64,000 nucleotides of DNA, from contig NZ_CP017917.1 in the NCBI RefSeq assembly GCF_002119525.1, positions 310,001-374,000 on the forward strand, written 5' to 3'. The position numbers and the translations under genes were made by a program. Of this stretch, positions 36,087 to 44,882 are shown one piece after another. This DNA comes from Vibrio syngnathi (lineage in GTDB: Bacteria > Pseudomonadota > Gammaproteobacteria > Enterobacterales > Vibrionaceae). A model generated the notes under the pieces. The model saw only the letters and a program-made list of their open reading frames with translations, ran no database searches and was not told the DNA's origin. Position 1 is the first letter of the stretch. Every line of letters begins with the position of its first letter.

Positions 36087-36124
36087 TAGTTAATAGTTAA
36101 TAGTTAATAGTTAATAGTTAATAG
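36078..36124 (+). repeat. Heptanucleotide tandem repeat (AATAGTT)x6.7 at the shyA stop codon
   Basis: Six perfect 7-bp copies plus five bases. The repeat starts within the last codons of shyA (Asn-Ser-stop) and contains its TAA stop at 36084. Since 7 is not a multiple of 3, the frames rotate, but a stop codon (TAA or TAG) appears at once in each. Confidence 0.92.
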
Positions 36125-36185
36125 CTGAATATATGCCGTAAAGGTAACCGTTAACGAGATGGTTGCGAGTAATAATTCAGCCTTT

Positions 36186-36246
36186 TAAAGCCGTGAGCGT
36201 AGAACTAAATACTTAAAATTTTAGTGATACACTCGCGGTTTTTTTG
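36186..36246. terminator. Probable terminator between shyA and the GGDEF/EAL gene
   Basis: GCCGTGAGCG pairs imperfectly with CACTCGCGGT across an AT-rich loop, then a T run. Confidence 0.55.
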
Positions 36247-36273
36247 GTTTTAGGTTGAGGTATTGAACTACGT

Positions 36274-38127
36274 TTAGGCTAGAGGTTCCGAGTGAGTGAC
36301 GTAGCTAACGATAGCTTCTGGTCGCATCGGTGGAGAGTAGAGATATCCTTGAATTTTGTCACATCCCATTGCGTGCAGTTTTTCTAACTGTTCTTGTTTT
36401 TCTACACCTTCCGCAACCAACGACACATTGAGTCGATGCGCAAGTTGAACAATCAACCACACAACACTCTCAGATGTTGAGCTTGTCAGTAAGTTTCTAA
36501 TAAAGGTGGCATCAATTTTAATACAATCGATAGGGTAGCTATGAATGTAATTTAAGCTTGAATAACCAGTACCGAAATCATCTAGTGCGATCGTGAACCC
36601 CTGTCCCCTCAGAAAGTCGAGTGCTGACTTTGTCTCTTGAGTTGGAGATAACAGCACGGTTTCGGTTAGCTCAATGACAAACTCGTTTGCTTTAAAGTGA
36701 TGCTGTTCAATCGTTCGAGTGAGATAGGAAATATAACGCTTAGAATCGGTAAGCTCATGAGCGGAACAGTTTATTCCAAGCTTAACTTTGTAACCTAAAC
36801 CACGCTCCAATATTGTTTTAGCACGGCATACCAGTTCGATGATCCGCTCCCCCAGTTTCACTATCAACCCCGACTCTTCCGCCACCTGAATGAACTCTAC
36901 CGGTGAGATATCGCCATGTCTTTTGGTTTTCCAACGAGTGAGCACCTCGAAATAACCCCATCGTGTATCACATTGATCAACGATTGGTTGCACAACCACA
37001 TACATCCCATTGTCATTAGGTATATGACTGTCTGAAATGGAGCTGTCAAGTTCACTTCGTAAGGCGGCGATTAACTCGGCTTTTCTTTGGTAACGAACCC
37101 TTAGATGAGTGTCGTAACATTGAATGTGCGTATCTTGATTATGCTGGCACTCTTTTAGTGCCAAGCTGGTATTGAAGATGATTTGTTCTACGTCTTTATT
37201 ATCCCCATCTGAACGGGCAATGCCGATGCTGACGTCAAAATCGATTTTGATATCAACACTACTGTAACCTTGCTTTACCTTATCCAGTATTTGCTCGCAA
37301 ACCGCTATTGGGTCTGAATGATAGGTAATGAATGCGAACTCATTGCCAGCAGTCCGGAACGTCAGGTTGTTTTCGGGCATGGTTCGGCGCAAGATCTCTG
37401 CCACGAACTGAAGCACCTTGTCGCCAATATAATTGCCGTGCATATCATTAATGGCTTTGAAGCAATTGATGTCGAGCAGAGCGAGCGTGAAGGGAGTGAC
37501 ACTCTGCTGAGTGATCGATTCTAAGGTGTCTGATAGACAGCTACGGTTTAATAGCCCAGTTAGGCTGTCGTGTGATACTTCATAGCTGAGTTGATTAACC
37601 AGTTGCTCAGAACGGTCGTTGAACCACATCTCACGCAAGGTGTGGATGACGATATCTGCGAACAACTGGTGGTGCTTTATCACGTCTTGTTGCTGGTCTG
37701 GGCTAAGAGGCGAGGTAAATGTTGAGAACAACACACCCATGACTTCACCACTCTGACTGCGAGCTGGGATAGCGATTGAGTTCTGTGAGGTAATTTCCTG
37801 CCTAAATGCCGATGTTGGTAGCGACTGAACAACATACTGAGCGAACGAGCAATCTGGATGTTTTTGATTGACGGCTTGTTGGTAGATGTGACCATGGCGT
37901 GCGTTTATTTTGTCATGCAGTACATGGTCAGAATGGGCAATCACCAAAGGAACCATTTGATCGGGGAAGTGCTTTTTCTCAATGATACTGGTGTATTGAG
38001 TACCGAAGGTTTGATGCAAAGTAAGCACGGCAGACTCTAAAAGGTCGATACCTTCCAATTTAAGTAAGCGGCCAATGCGCTCTGTGTCTATCATGCTGTT
38101 GCGTGTATCCTGAGTCATAGTCACCAT
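36274..38127 (-). CDS. GGDEF/EAL protein with degenerate GGDEF, probable c-di-GMP phosphodiesterase
   Basis: 617-residue cytoplasmic protein: an N-terminal GAF-like sensor (about 15-170), a GGDEF domain (about 185-340) and an EAL domain (about 365-610). The cyclase signature reads AGNEF in place of GGDEF, so synthesis is unlikely. The EAL residues are largely present: FEVLTRW (EVL variant of EAL), INCSAHEL, ELTETVL, LDDFGTGYSSL, IKIDATFI, VAEGVEKQEQ and QGYLYSPP. I expect c-di-GMP hydrolysis, possibly tuned by GTP binding at the degenerate site. Confidence 0.88.
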   Translation of the reverse strand: MVTMTQDTRNSMIDTERIGRLLKLEGIDLLESAVLTLHQTFGTQYTSIIEKKHFPDQMVPLVIAHSDHVLHDKINARHGHIYQQAVNQKHPDCSFAQYVVQSLPTSAFRQEITSQNSIAIPARSQSGEVMGVLFSTFTSPLSPDQQQDVIKHHQLFADIVIHTLREMWFNDRSEQLVNQLSYEVSHDSLTGLLNRSCLSDTLESITQQSVTPFTLALLDINCFKAINDMHGNYIGDKVLQFVAEILRRTMPENNLTFRTAGNEFAFITYHSDPIAVCEQILDKVKQGYSSVDIKIDFDVSIGIARSDGDNKDVEQIIFNTSLALKECQHNQDTHIQCYDTHLRVRYQRKAELIAALRSELDSSISDSHIPNDNGMYVVVQPIVDQCDTRWGYFEVLTRWKTKRHGDISPVEFIQVAEESGLIVKLGERIIELVCRAKTILERGLGYKVKLGINCSAHELTDSKRYISYLTRTIEQHHFKANEFVIELTETVLLSPTQETKSALDFLRGQGFTIALDDFGTGYSSLNYIHSYPIDCIKIDATFIRNLLTSSTSESVVWLIVQLAHRLNVSLVAEGVEKQEQLEKLHAMGCDKIQGYLYSPPMRPEAIVSYVTHSEPLA

Positions 38128-38298
38128 CCGTAGCTAACCAGAATCGTGTGTAAGCTGTATGTGTATGATCTTGTGTATACGATCTTATAACTGCACTGTC
38201 TTAAATATTAACAATGCAACTTGCATTAATAATTTTGATATGCGTCTAGTTTATTATTGGTCGAGTTGTACCATTTTTCAAATTTAGTGCGATATGTT

Positions 38299-39195
38299 TC
38301 ACAACATTTGACTATTTCGCTCTTTGTCTAGCCTATCTTTTAGGTGGTCTAAAAAGAGCTTGGTTCGTGTATGTGAATAATCAAGCTTAGGGTAGTACGC
38401 ATAAACCATCACTTCGTCGGCGGTTATATTTGGTAATACTGGAACTAATGTCCCTTGTTTAAGATCCTCTTTGATCATCGCTTTGATGGTTAACAGCACG
38501 CCCATTCCTCGCTTCGCAGCATGAAACAAAGCCTCTGGGTTGGTGGTCGCAAAGTTACCGTTCAAAGTGATGCGCTGCCCTTTGGTTAAGGTGACTTCGC
38601 GAATAGGACGCTCTCCCCAGATCAAGGAATTGTGTTGTTCCAAATCCTGTTCGCAAGTGGGGTAACCATGTTTGGCGAGATAACTCGGTGCCGCATAGAA
38701 ACTAGCTTTGTGTTCAAACAAGGGGGTTTTCTTGAAGCTCAAAGAGTTGAGCTGTTCCAGTTCTCTACTGATCACCAGATCCAAGCCTAGCTCAGGTAAT
38801 TGACCCGGTGTGGTGGTAATGAGTTGCACTCTAATGTCTGGATACTTTTCTAAGAAGTCGTCCATGTATTGCACGAGAAACTTAGAGCCAACAGCAATGG
38901 TCGCACCTATCTTTAGCAGGCCTCCAGGGGTTTGGTTAACCGAGCGAGTCTCATCAATAATTGACTGCCAATTGTCGAGTTGGTCTTTGGCCCGCAGGTA
39001 AAAGAGTGCACCCGCTTCAGTTTGGCTAATCGAGCGTGTTGTTCGCTTTAATAGTTGAGTGCCGATACGTTCTTCTAGCCAGTTCACTCTTTTGCTGATC
39101 GCCGAACTGGTGGTGTTAAGTTTACGAGCAGCACCATTGAAACTGCCTTCTTCTACCACTCTTACATAGCTTTTTACGTTAAGAATCCAATCCAT
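38299..39195 (-). CDS. LysR-family transcriptional regulator
   Basis: 298-residue LysR-type regulator. The N-terminal winged helix-turn-helix is NVKSYVRVVEEGSFNGAARKLNTTSSAISKRVNWLEERIG. A type 2 periplasmic-binding-like effector domain follows. It is divergent from the MFS gene at 39304 across a 108-bp promoter region and most likely controls it, the usual LysR arrangement. Effector unknown. Confidence 0.92.
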   Translation of the reverse strand: MDWILNVKSYVRVVEEGSFNGAARKLNTTSSAISKRVNWLEERIGTQLLKRTTRSISQTEAGALFYLRAKDQLDNWQSIIDETRSVNQTPGGLLKIGATIAVGSKFLVQYMDDFLEKYPDIRVQLITTTPGQLPELGLDLVISRELEQLNSLSFKKTPLFEHKASFYAAPSYLAKHGYPTCEQDLEQHNSLIWGERPIREVTLTKGQRITLNGNFATTNPEALFHAAKRGMGVLLTIKAMIKEDLKQGTLVPVLPNITADEVMVYAYYPKLDYSHTRTKLFLDHLKDRLDKERNSQML

Positions 39196-39303
39196 ATTAT
39201 TTCCTGTTGGGACTTAATTAAATTCCGATTTAGCTAATTATCAATTAATGGTTTTGAATGTAAACTCATCTGATGAACAAATAACAAACGAATAGGGAAT
39301 TTT

Positions 39304-40509
39304 TTGAGCCAATCGACCTTTAAAAAAACACCGCTACTCTTAGCCATGATGATCATTGCTACAGGACAGGTGGGGGTGAGCATCTACTTACCATCATTGC
39401 CGCTAATTGCTTCTGACTTAAGTGTGACTCAGGTAGATGTTCAGCTGCTCGTCACGCTGTTTCTTGTGGGTTTTGGCTTGTCTCAGCTATTTTATGGGCC
39501 AATGTCTGATGCTGTTGGAAGAAGACCTATTTTCTTATTAGGTCAGGGTGTTTATTTGATTGGTACTGTCGTTTGTGTTGCGTTTTCTGACAACATGACG
39601 GCGCTGGAAGTTGGCCGCTTGCTGCAAGGTCTAGGATCGGGTAGTGCCTCGGTTCTAGGGCGAAGTGTGCTGCGCGACAGCTATGATGGCCCTCAACTGA
39701 CCAAAGCGTTGTCTTACATTTCGGTCACCGCTTCGATCATGCCGATCATCGCGCCGGTGTTTGGCGGTTGGATCTCATTCCACCTCGGTTGGCAGGCGGT
39801 GTTCCTGTTTGTTCTTGTGTATTTACTGGCGATATTCACTCTCGGCTACTTTGTTCTTCATGAAACTTTGCCATACGGGAAGAGCCGCTTTGAAGTCATC
39901 CAAGTGGTCAAGAACTATGGGCGTTTGTTGACGAGTCGCCAAGTATTGACCAGTGCCAGTTATAACTGGATGAGCTACATGGCGAGTTTGGTATCTTTAT
40001 CGCTGTTTCCATTCTTAATGCAAGAACAGTTGGGGCTGACAGCCGCTGAATACGGATCTTTGATGATAGTCCCTTCGGCTGGCTTACTGATCGGTAGCGT
40101 GGCTTTGAATTTGCTCAATCGTAGGTTTAGTACTCCGCAATTGATGAGTCTTGCGATTTTGATTATCTTGGCTTCGGGAACTTGGCTTCTTACTCATGAG
40201 TTATCCATATTTAACTTAGTTTGGGCGTTTACTTGGTTGGCGATAGCACAAGGCATATCGTTTCCTCTATCGATCAGTATGTTATTAGAACCTCATAAGA
40301 AGAAAGCGGGCGCCGTGTCGGCGCTGTCAGGTTCAATCCAGATGTGTTTGGCGGGCTTGCTAGGAGGATATTTGGTGGAAAACTGGGTGACGACTCACTT
40401 ACAGCTCGGTGTTTTTTATCTGATTATTGGTACTTGCATGGCTACAGTACTTTGTTCTTCAACGAGAATGAATAAGAAAGCCACAGCTACCGAAGTTGAA
40501 TACAGTTAA
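39304..40509 (+). CDS. Bcr/CflA-type MFS drug-resistance transporter
   Basis: 401-residue 12-helix major facilitator, Bcr/CflA group. GQVGVSIYLPSLPLIASDL marks the first helix with the drug:H+ antiporter motif, and YGPMSDAVGRRPIFLLG is the loop 2-3 motif A. Start is the TTG at 39304 with AGGGAA upstream. It probably exports small toxic compounds under the divergent LysR regulator. The 3' end shows a short duplication including the stop. Confidence 0.9.
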   Translation: MSQSTFKKTPLLLAMMIIATGQVGVSIYLPSLPLIASDLSVTQVDVQLLVTLFLVGFGLSQLFYGPMSDAVGRRPIFLLGQGVYLIGTVVCVAFSDNMTALEVGRLLQGLGSGSASVLGRSVLRDSYDGPQLTKALSYISVTASIMPIIAPVFGGWISFHLGWQAVFLFVLVYLLAIFTLGYFVLHETLPYGKSRFEVIQVVKNYGRLLTSRQVLTSASYNWMSYMASLVSLSLFPFLMQEQLGLTAAEYGSLMIVPSAGLLIGSVALNLLNRRFSTPQLMSLAILIILASGTWLLTHELSIFNLVWAFTWLAIAQGISFPLSISMLLEPHKKKAGAVSALSGSIQMCLAGLLGGYLVENWVTTHLQLGVFYLIIGTCMATVLCSSTRMNKKATATEVEYS

Positions 40510-40534
40510 GCAACTGAAGTACAGTTAAACAGCT
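40498..40534 (+). repeat. Two-copy ~18-bp duplication spanning the MFS gene stop codon
   Basis: GAATACAGTTAAGCAACT (containing the TAA stop) is followed at once by GAAGTACAGTTAAACAGCT. The core TACAGTTAA is identical. Confidence 0.6.
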
Positions 40535-40626
40535 AGCTCGCGATAGTTCAGCAGACAGTCGTTAATACGTTGTATTTGTATGGATGGTTTTCTACAATAC
40601 CTGCGTCCATTTAATAGGTAATAAAC

Positions 40627-40977
40627 ATGCAGCAAAATGAATTTGAAGTACTGGTAAAAGCTATCTGCGCACTAGATGGCCTACCTCAAGCGCTTGAGCT
40701 ATTGAAATCCAATGAGGATACAGAAGTCGCTGAGGCTGCTGGATCACTGACTGGTCAATTTGCGCTAGCTGAAGTAGACGGTGAAAAGCGCATTTACCAC
40801 GTGACGCTTCAAGAAAATGAACAAGGCGAAGAGCAAGAGTACATCGAACATGTCATGAATGAAGGCGATGACTTAATCAAATTTGCAGCTTGGTTCTTTG
40901 AAACTATGTTTGAATTAAAGCAAAAAGACACATACCAAATTGCGGGTAAAACTTACAGACAGCCAAAGCGCAGCTAG
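40627..40977 (+). CDS. Conserved hypothetical small soluble protein
   Basis: 116 residues, acidic, no membrane or signal segment. Helical N-terminal half (EVLVKAICALDGLPQALELL); beta-like C-terminal half ending YQIAGKTYRQPKRS. I recognise no family. It has its own terminator at 41046. Confidence 0.65.
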   Translation: MQQNEFEVLVKAICALDGLPQALELLKSNEDTEVAEAAGSLTGQFALAEVDGEKRIYHVTLQENEQGEEQEYIEHVMNEGDDLIKFAAWFFETMFELKQKDTYQIAGKTYRQPKRS

Positions 40978-41045
40978 GCTTCTAAGCCATTTGTTTTCTA
41001 TGTAAGTTGGTTGCTAAGCAATTAGGTTTCTAAAAAACTATTTTT

Positions 41046-41072
41046 AAAGCAGCTCTCTTGAGCTGCTTTTTT
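41046..41072 (+). terminator. Terminator
   Basis: AAAGCAGCTC / GAGCTGCTTTTTT stem. Confidence 0.85.
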
Positions 41073-41208
41073 TATGGATGTTTAAAATGAAGATTTTAAT
41101 TGTAACGTAATAGTTGGCTTACACTGAAAGTGTGATTTAGATCTTGTTTTTGGGCGCTTTAAGTGTAGAATCCGCGCATAAGAAAATCGATTATGTGCGG
41201 AGATAAGC

Positions 41209-41343
41209 ATGAATTACGAACTAGGCCACGCATACCTTGGTCAAATGGTAGCAAAAAACATGATGCACGAAGCATTGTATGGTAAGCCAAAGCCAAAAAA
41301 AGCATCATTCTTTAAGCGAATGATGAAGAAAATGGCGAAATAA
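41209..41343 (+). CDS. 44-residue basic small protein
   Basis: A complete micro-ORF with a strong ribosome site (GGAG, then ATAAGC) before ATG 41209. It lies between a promoter-like AT-rich region and its own strong terminator (41366). The protein MNYELGHAYLGQMVAKNMMH continues to a Lys-rich tail (KPKPKKASFFKRMMKKMAK). No known function; the tail suggests nucleic-acid or membrane-surface binding. Gene status is supported by its signals, not by homology. Confidence 0.7.
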   Translation: MNYELGHAYLGQMVAKNMMHEALYGKPKPKKASFFKRMMKKMAK

Positions 41344-41365
41344 GCATTTTCAAAAACGGAATTTA

Positions 41366-41424
41366 AAAAGGCCTTAAACTTACTAATGTCCAACTATTGG
41401 GGTTAGTTCAGTTTAAGGCCTTTT
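41366..41424. terminator. Long-stem terminator after the 44-residue gene
   Basis: AAAAAGGCCTTAAACT pairs with AGTTTAAGGCCTTTT across a loop of about 28 nt, with T run on the plus strand and A run on the other. Confidence 0.8.
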
Positions 41425-41500
41425 GCGTTTTAGCGATTAATGAAGGTCATCGCTCGTTTTGTTGTGGATGGACACAAAAAACACTGATAAAGCTTCTGAT

Positions 41501-41767
41501 TAGGGCGTGTTGACCTTTCGTGGTTGAATTTTGTTCGAGATAAAAGCGTTTTAATCGCGGCGAGGGAGAAGTAGCCTAGCATTCTAAGCAAATCTCCCTC
41601 AACAAAGAGTAAAACGCTTTTAGCCGAACCCTTCGGGCAGCGTTTGCTGGTCATTTCTACTACGTTATCGGCTTCTCATGTAGGCTAGCTACACATCAAA
41701 GCCTCTGCCTTGTATAAATACCCAGCAACTCGCTGCAAAAACCAGCTCGAAAGATCAACACGCCCTA
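41501..41767. mobile_element. 267-bp MITE-like element with terminal inverted repeats
   Basis: The ends are TAGGGCGTGTTGACCTTTCG (41501) and the inverted form with one mismatch (ending 41767). The repeats extend by a flanking T and A (22 of 22 positions with one change), so the target duplication is TA or is merged with the repeat. Inside is a second inverted repeat, TAAAAGCGTTTTA-type (about 41539-41623), with a nested GAGGGAGA / TCTCCCTC. No transposase is encoded; open frames inside it are incidental. It lies between the 44-residue gene and a glutaredoxin gene and breaks none. Confidence 0.82.
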
Positions 41768-41783
41768 ATGACTGTTACTGAAT

Positions 41784-42401
41784 TCAGCCTGTCGATTGGT
41801 TGGATAGGTCGACAACATTATTCGGGATAGTATCTAAACCGTTCTCTTTCATCCACGCTTCTAAGTTGTCAGCTCCACCGATGTATTTACCATCAAGCCA
41901 GATCTGAGGGACAGTTACTGGTGTTTTCTCACCAATGTGCGCTTTTACCTCTGGAATCATACGATACAAAGCGGCGCTGTCTTTTACGACATCGTGGTAT
42001 TGATATTCAACACCCGCTTCATCAAGCATTTGCTTGGCCTTAACGCAGAATGGGCAGGTTGCTTTACCATAAACGATGTTGCCTTTTAGGCTGTCGCGTT
42101 TGGTCCACTCTTTGATCACGGATTGAACTAACACACCGCGGTTAAGCGCTTCGCCTTGGCTGACTACCTTGCCTTCAACAACAAGAATAGGAGCATGCCA
42201 AGAACCCAGTTTTAGCGGCTCCCACCAGTGAGATAACCAATCTTTCACTTCCAGTTCGACATCGACATCTGATAACTCATTCTCAAAAGTATCTTTAAGA
42301 ATGTCTTTGGTAAGGGTGCACTCTCCACATGGGATGTTAACTTTAAATGGACCCCAGCTGCCTGCCCAACGGTATAGTGTAATCTTGACTGGTTTCTTCA
42401 T
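41784..42401 (-). CDS. Glutaredoxin-domain protein
   Basis: 205 residues. The C-terminal half (about 110-200) is a glutaredoxin: TCPFCVKAKQ active site, TVPQIWLDGKYIGGADNLEAW with the cis-Pro glutathione-binding turn. The N-terminal half contains CGECTL and a thioredoxin-like pattern (HAPILVVEGKVVSQGEALNRG) and may be a second, degenerate thioredoxin-fold unit. It is expected to act in thiol-disulphide exchange in the cytoplasm. Confidence 0.85.
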   Translation of the reverse strand: MKKPVKITLYRWAGSWGPFKVNIPCGECTLTKDILKDTFENELSDVDVELEVKDWLSHWWEPLKLGSWHAPILVVEGKVVSQGEALNRGVLVQSVIKEWTKRDSLKGNIVYGKATCPFCVKAKQMLDEAGVEYQYHDVVKDSAALYRMIPEVKAHIGEKTPVTVPQIWLDGKYIGGADNLEAWMKENGLDTIPNNVVDLSNQSTG

Positions 42402-42469
42402 GGTTACGGCCTCGTTTGAATTCTCTTATCCATATAGAACGGACAGGCGAACTATTTATTTCACCAACC

Positions 42470-43360
42470 CTAAACTTTCTTTATTTTCGCCGGTTTTTTC
42501 GTTTCCCAATGGGTAATAAATGCAACTGACGCAATAATAATAGCAGCACCTAGCCATAAACGACCCGGTGGAACCCAACTAAACACAATCCAACCTGCTA
42601 AAACATTTAGCGGTAATTTCGCGTGGTCAAACGGTTGCACAAACGAAGCATCAGCGACTGAGTAGGCTTTTACAATTGCCCATTGAGCGAGTGCCGTCAT
42701 CACACCGATAACAATTAAGATAGCCCAAATTGTACCGCCGCTTGGAGTTTGCCAATCTGGCGCGGCAAGCAGGATGTTAAATGGTGTGATTAATAGCAGC
42801 AAGTACACCACCATGGTTGAAGGACTGTCTTGCGAAGAGAGTTTTTTCACCATGAGTGAGTAGCATGCCCAGAAAAAAGCCGCGCCAACCGGTAACAGTG
42901 TTGCCCAGTTAAAGTCTTCTGCCCACGGCTCTAGAATTACCATTGCACCCACGAAGCCAGCTAAGGTCGCGCCCCAGCGAGCAGCCCCAACTTTTTCTTT
43001 GAGGAAAAGTCCTGAGCCTATGGTTGCAAACAATGGCGACGTCATGAGAAGGGCAATGCCTTGCCAAATAGGTACTGGGTAAGCCAATGCCCATATCCAA
43101 AGTTGAATACCAATAACAGACAAGAAGACACGGAATACGTGCAACTTTAGGTTGTCGGTTTTTAGCGCGCGGCGAATGCCCAGCGTTTTCAGATAAGGAA
43201 GAATAGCGAACAACGCGATGGCGTATTGAATGACGGCAACGGTGGTAGAAGTAAGTCCGAAATGAATGCTAGCGACTTGAGTTAGGCTATTAATAACGGC
43301 AAAGGCTAGGCCTGCGGTTAGCATCCAGCTAGCGCCTTGGATCGGATGGTGTTGTGACAT
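42470..43360 (-). CDS. EamA/DMT-family permease
   Basis: 296-residue membrane protein with about ten helices arranged as two EamA repeats (about 8-135 and 150-285), the drug/metabolite transporter pattern. ALLMTSPLFATIGSGLFLKEKVGAARW is the typical loop after helix 4. The substrate cannot be assigned. Confidence 0.88.
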   Translation of the reverse strand: MSQHHPIQGASWMLTAGLAFAVINSLTQVASIHFGLTSTTVAVIQYAIALFAILPYLKTLGIRRALKTDNLKLHVFRVFLSVIGIQLWIWALAYPVPIWQGIALLMTSPLFATIGSGLFLKEKVGAARWGATLAGFVGAMVILEPWAEDFNWATLLPVGAAFFWACYSLMVKKLSSQDSPSTMVVYLLLLITPFNILLAAPDWQTPSGGTIWAILIVIGVMTALAQWAIVKAYSVADASFVQPFDHAKLPLNVLAGWIVFSWVPPGRLWLGAAIIIASVAFITHWETKKPAKIKKV

Positions 43361-43458
43361 GATGCTTCTAATTATTTGATGTGGTTCACCTATGATACGG
43401 ATTTAGCACCACTTAACCAGAAAAAGCATTGATGAAGTTGGTCAGAATATTTGAATAT

Positions 43459-43489
43459 GAAAAAAGGTTGAGCAACCGCCCAACCTTTC
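43459..43489 (-). terminator. Terminator of the porin gene
   Basis: On the minus strand, AAAGGTTG..GGTTGCTCAACCTTTTTT forms a stem with a T tail. Confidence 0.8.
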
Positions 43490-43515
43490 TAGTCTCTATC
43501 TAAAGTCGATTTAGA

Positions 43516-44505
43516 TTAGAAATCGTAGCGGACACCTAGGCGAAGTGTGTCTTCACCAGCTGTCACGATACCTTTTGCATTTTTAACTTCGTCTAAACCG
43601 TTAACGTAGTAAGAAAGGTATGTGCGGAAATTGCTGTTTAGTTTGTAGTAACCAGCTAATTCAATACCGTCGACAGCGTCTACTTTTGCTCCGCTGTTGA
43701 TTTCATCTTCTTGGTAAGTATATACGACTGCAGCAGATACTTGCTTGGTGAATTTGTATTGCGCTGCAAATTCCATAGCAGTGAATGACTTAGCATCGGT
43801 ACCTGTCGCTTTATCATCTAGGTCGCCTGTTGAATAAGTTGCAGCTAAGTACAGGTTGTCTAGAGAATACGCTAGGCCGGCAAGGATTTGGTCTGCGCTA
43901 CCTTTATTTTCGCCTAGGTCTTCACCTGAGTAGGCTAGACCAAGATCTAAGCCTATTGGCAGTGAGTAGACACCAGAAATACCGTAGCCGTCAGAGTCTT
44001 TTTTGCTGTTGGTTTGGTAAGTGGCTTCTAGTTGCAGGGCATCAAAGCCGCCACGGTATGCAAATACGCCATCTTCTTTATCAGAAGCTGCACCGAATGC
44101 TTGCTGCACACCAGAAAACTCAGTGATATCTGTAAAGTCAGATACGATAACTGAAGCCATATCTTGGCGACCGACAGAAACGGCTTGGCCGTCAAAATCA
44201 ACACCTGCGTACATGTAACGGTTTTCAAACTTATCAGAACCTGTGTCTTGCTCTGCTTCGTAGAAACCGAATGCCGTTGCAGTATCTGTAAGTTCTGTTT
44301 TACCACCAAGGTTTAAACGGAAACGAGTTTTATCTTTCATTGAACCTTCAACTTCAGCACCACCAGAACCTATAAAATCACCACGGAATTCTGCACGACC
44401 GCCAATTTTAAGTTCTGTACCATCAGAGCTGTAAACTGTTGCTGCTAACGATGAACCTGAAACTAGTGCCGCTACCACTGCAGAAGCTAGAACTGCCTTT
44501 TTCAT
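43516..44505 (-). CDS. General porin (OmpU/OmpC-like)
   Basis: 329-residue outer-membrane beta-barrel. Signal peptide MKKAVLASAVVAALVSGSSLAA is cut after SLA-A. Alternating strands run throughout and the last residue is an aromatic after a hydrophobic strand (LRLGVRYDF), the BAM signal. It probably forms a trimeric diffusion channel. Start ATG 44505 follows AAGG; a GTG two codons upstream is less likely. Confidence 0.92.
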   Translation of the reverse strand: MKKAVLASAVVAALVSGSSLAATVYSSDGTELKIGGRAEFRGDFIGSGGAEVEGSMKDKTRFRLNLGGKTELTDTATAFGFYEAEQDTGSDKFENRYMYAGVDFDGQAVSVGRQDMASVIVSDFTDITEFSGVQQAFGAASDKEDGVFAYRGGFDALQLEATYQTNSKKDSDGYGISGVYSLPIGLDLGLAYSGEDLGENKGSADQILAGLAYSLDNLYLAATYSTGDLDDKATGTDAKSFTAMEFAAQYKFTKQVSAAVVYTYQEDEINSGAKVDAVDGIELAGYYKLNSNFRTYLSYYVNGLDEVKNAKGIVTAGEDTLRLGVRYDF

Positions 44506-44882
44506 AATCACTTACCTTGTATTTTAAAATCCGTGAGCAATGCGCTCTCCGTTTCGATATGAAACTAATCTAGAGCAGCTAAATTAAGCTTTCATTTCCA
44601 TAAAATTACATTTTCGTGAATGGGGAACTTTTTAAGTGTTGATTTTATTGCATTTTTATTTCAGGGAACTGAGTGGTCTTTGAATGGCTATACAACTCGT
44701 ACGTCCTTATGTGGTTACTTTTTCAAGCTTCTATCTTGGGGAGGCAATGATGATATTAGTGAGACTTATGGGGAGGTTAGATCTTGTTCATTTTATTAAC
44801 TTGTTTGTACTGATTAAGATATCCTCTATGATGCAAAAATATGGAAAAGAATAAATTTTGCTCAACAAGATGGAGACGTTGG
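44506..44882. other. Intergenic region upstream of the porin and AstE-like genes
   Basis: 377 bp with divergent promoters. No operator or repeat that I can name. Confidence 0.4.

Noticed and set aside
41430..41654. 74-codon open frame on the minus strand
   Set aside because: It lies mostly inside the MITE-like element and has no ribosome site; probably an incidental frame that recurs with the element.
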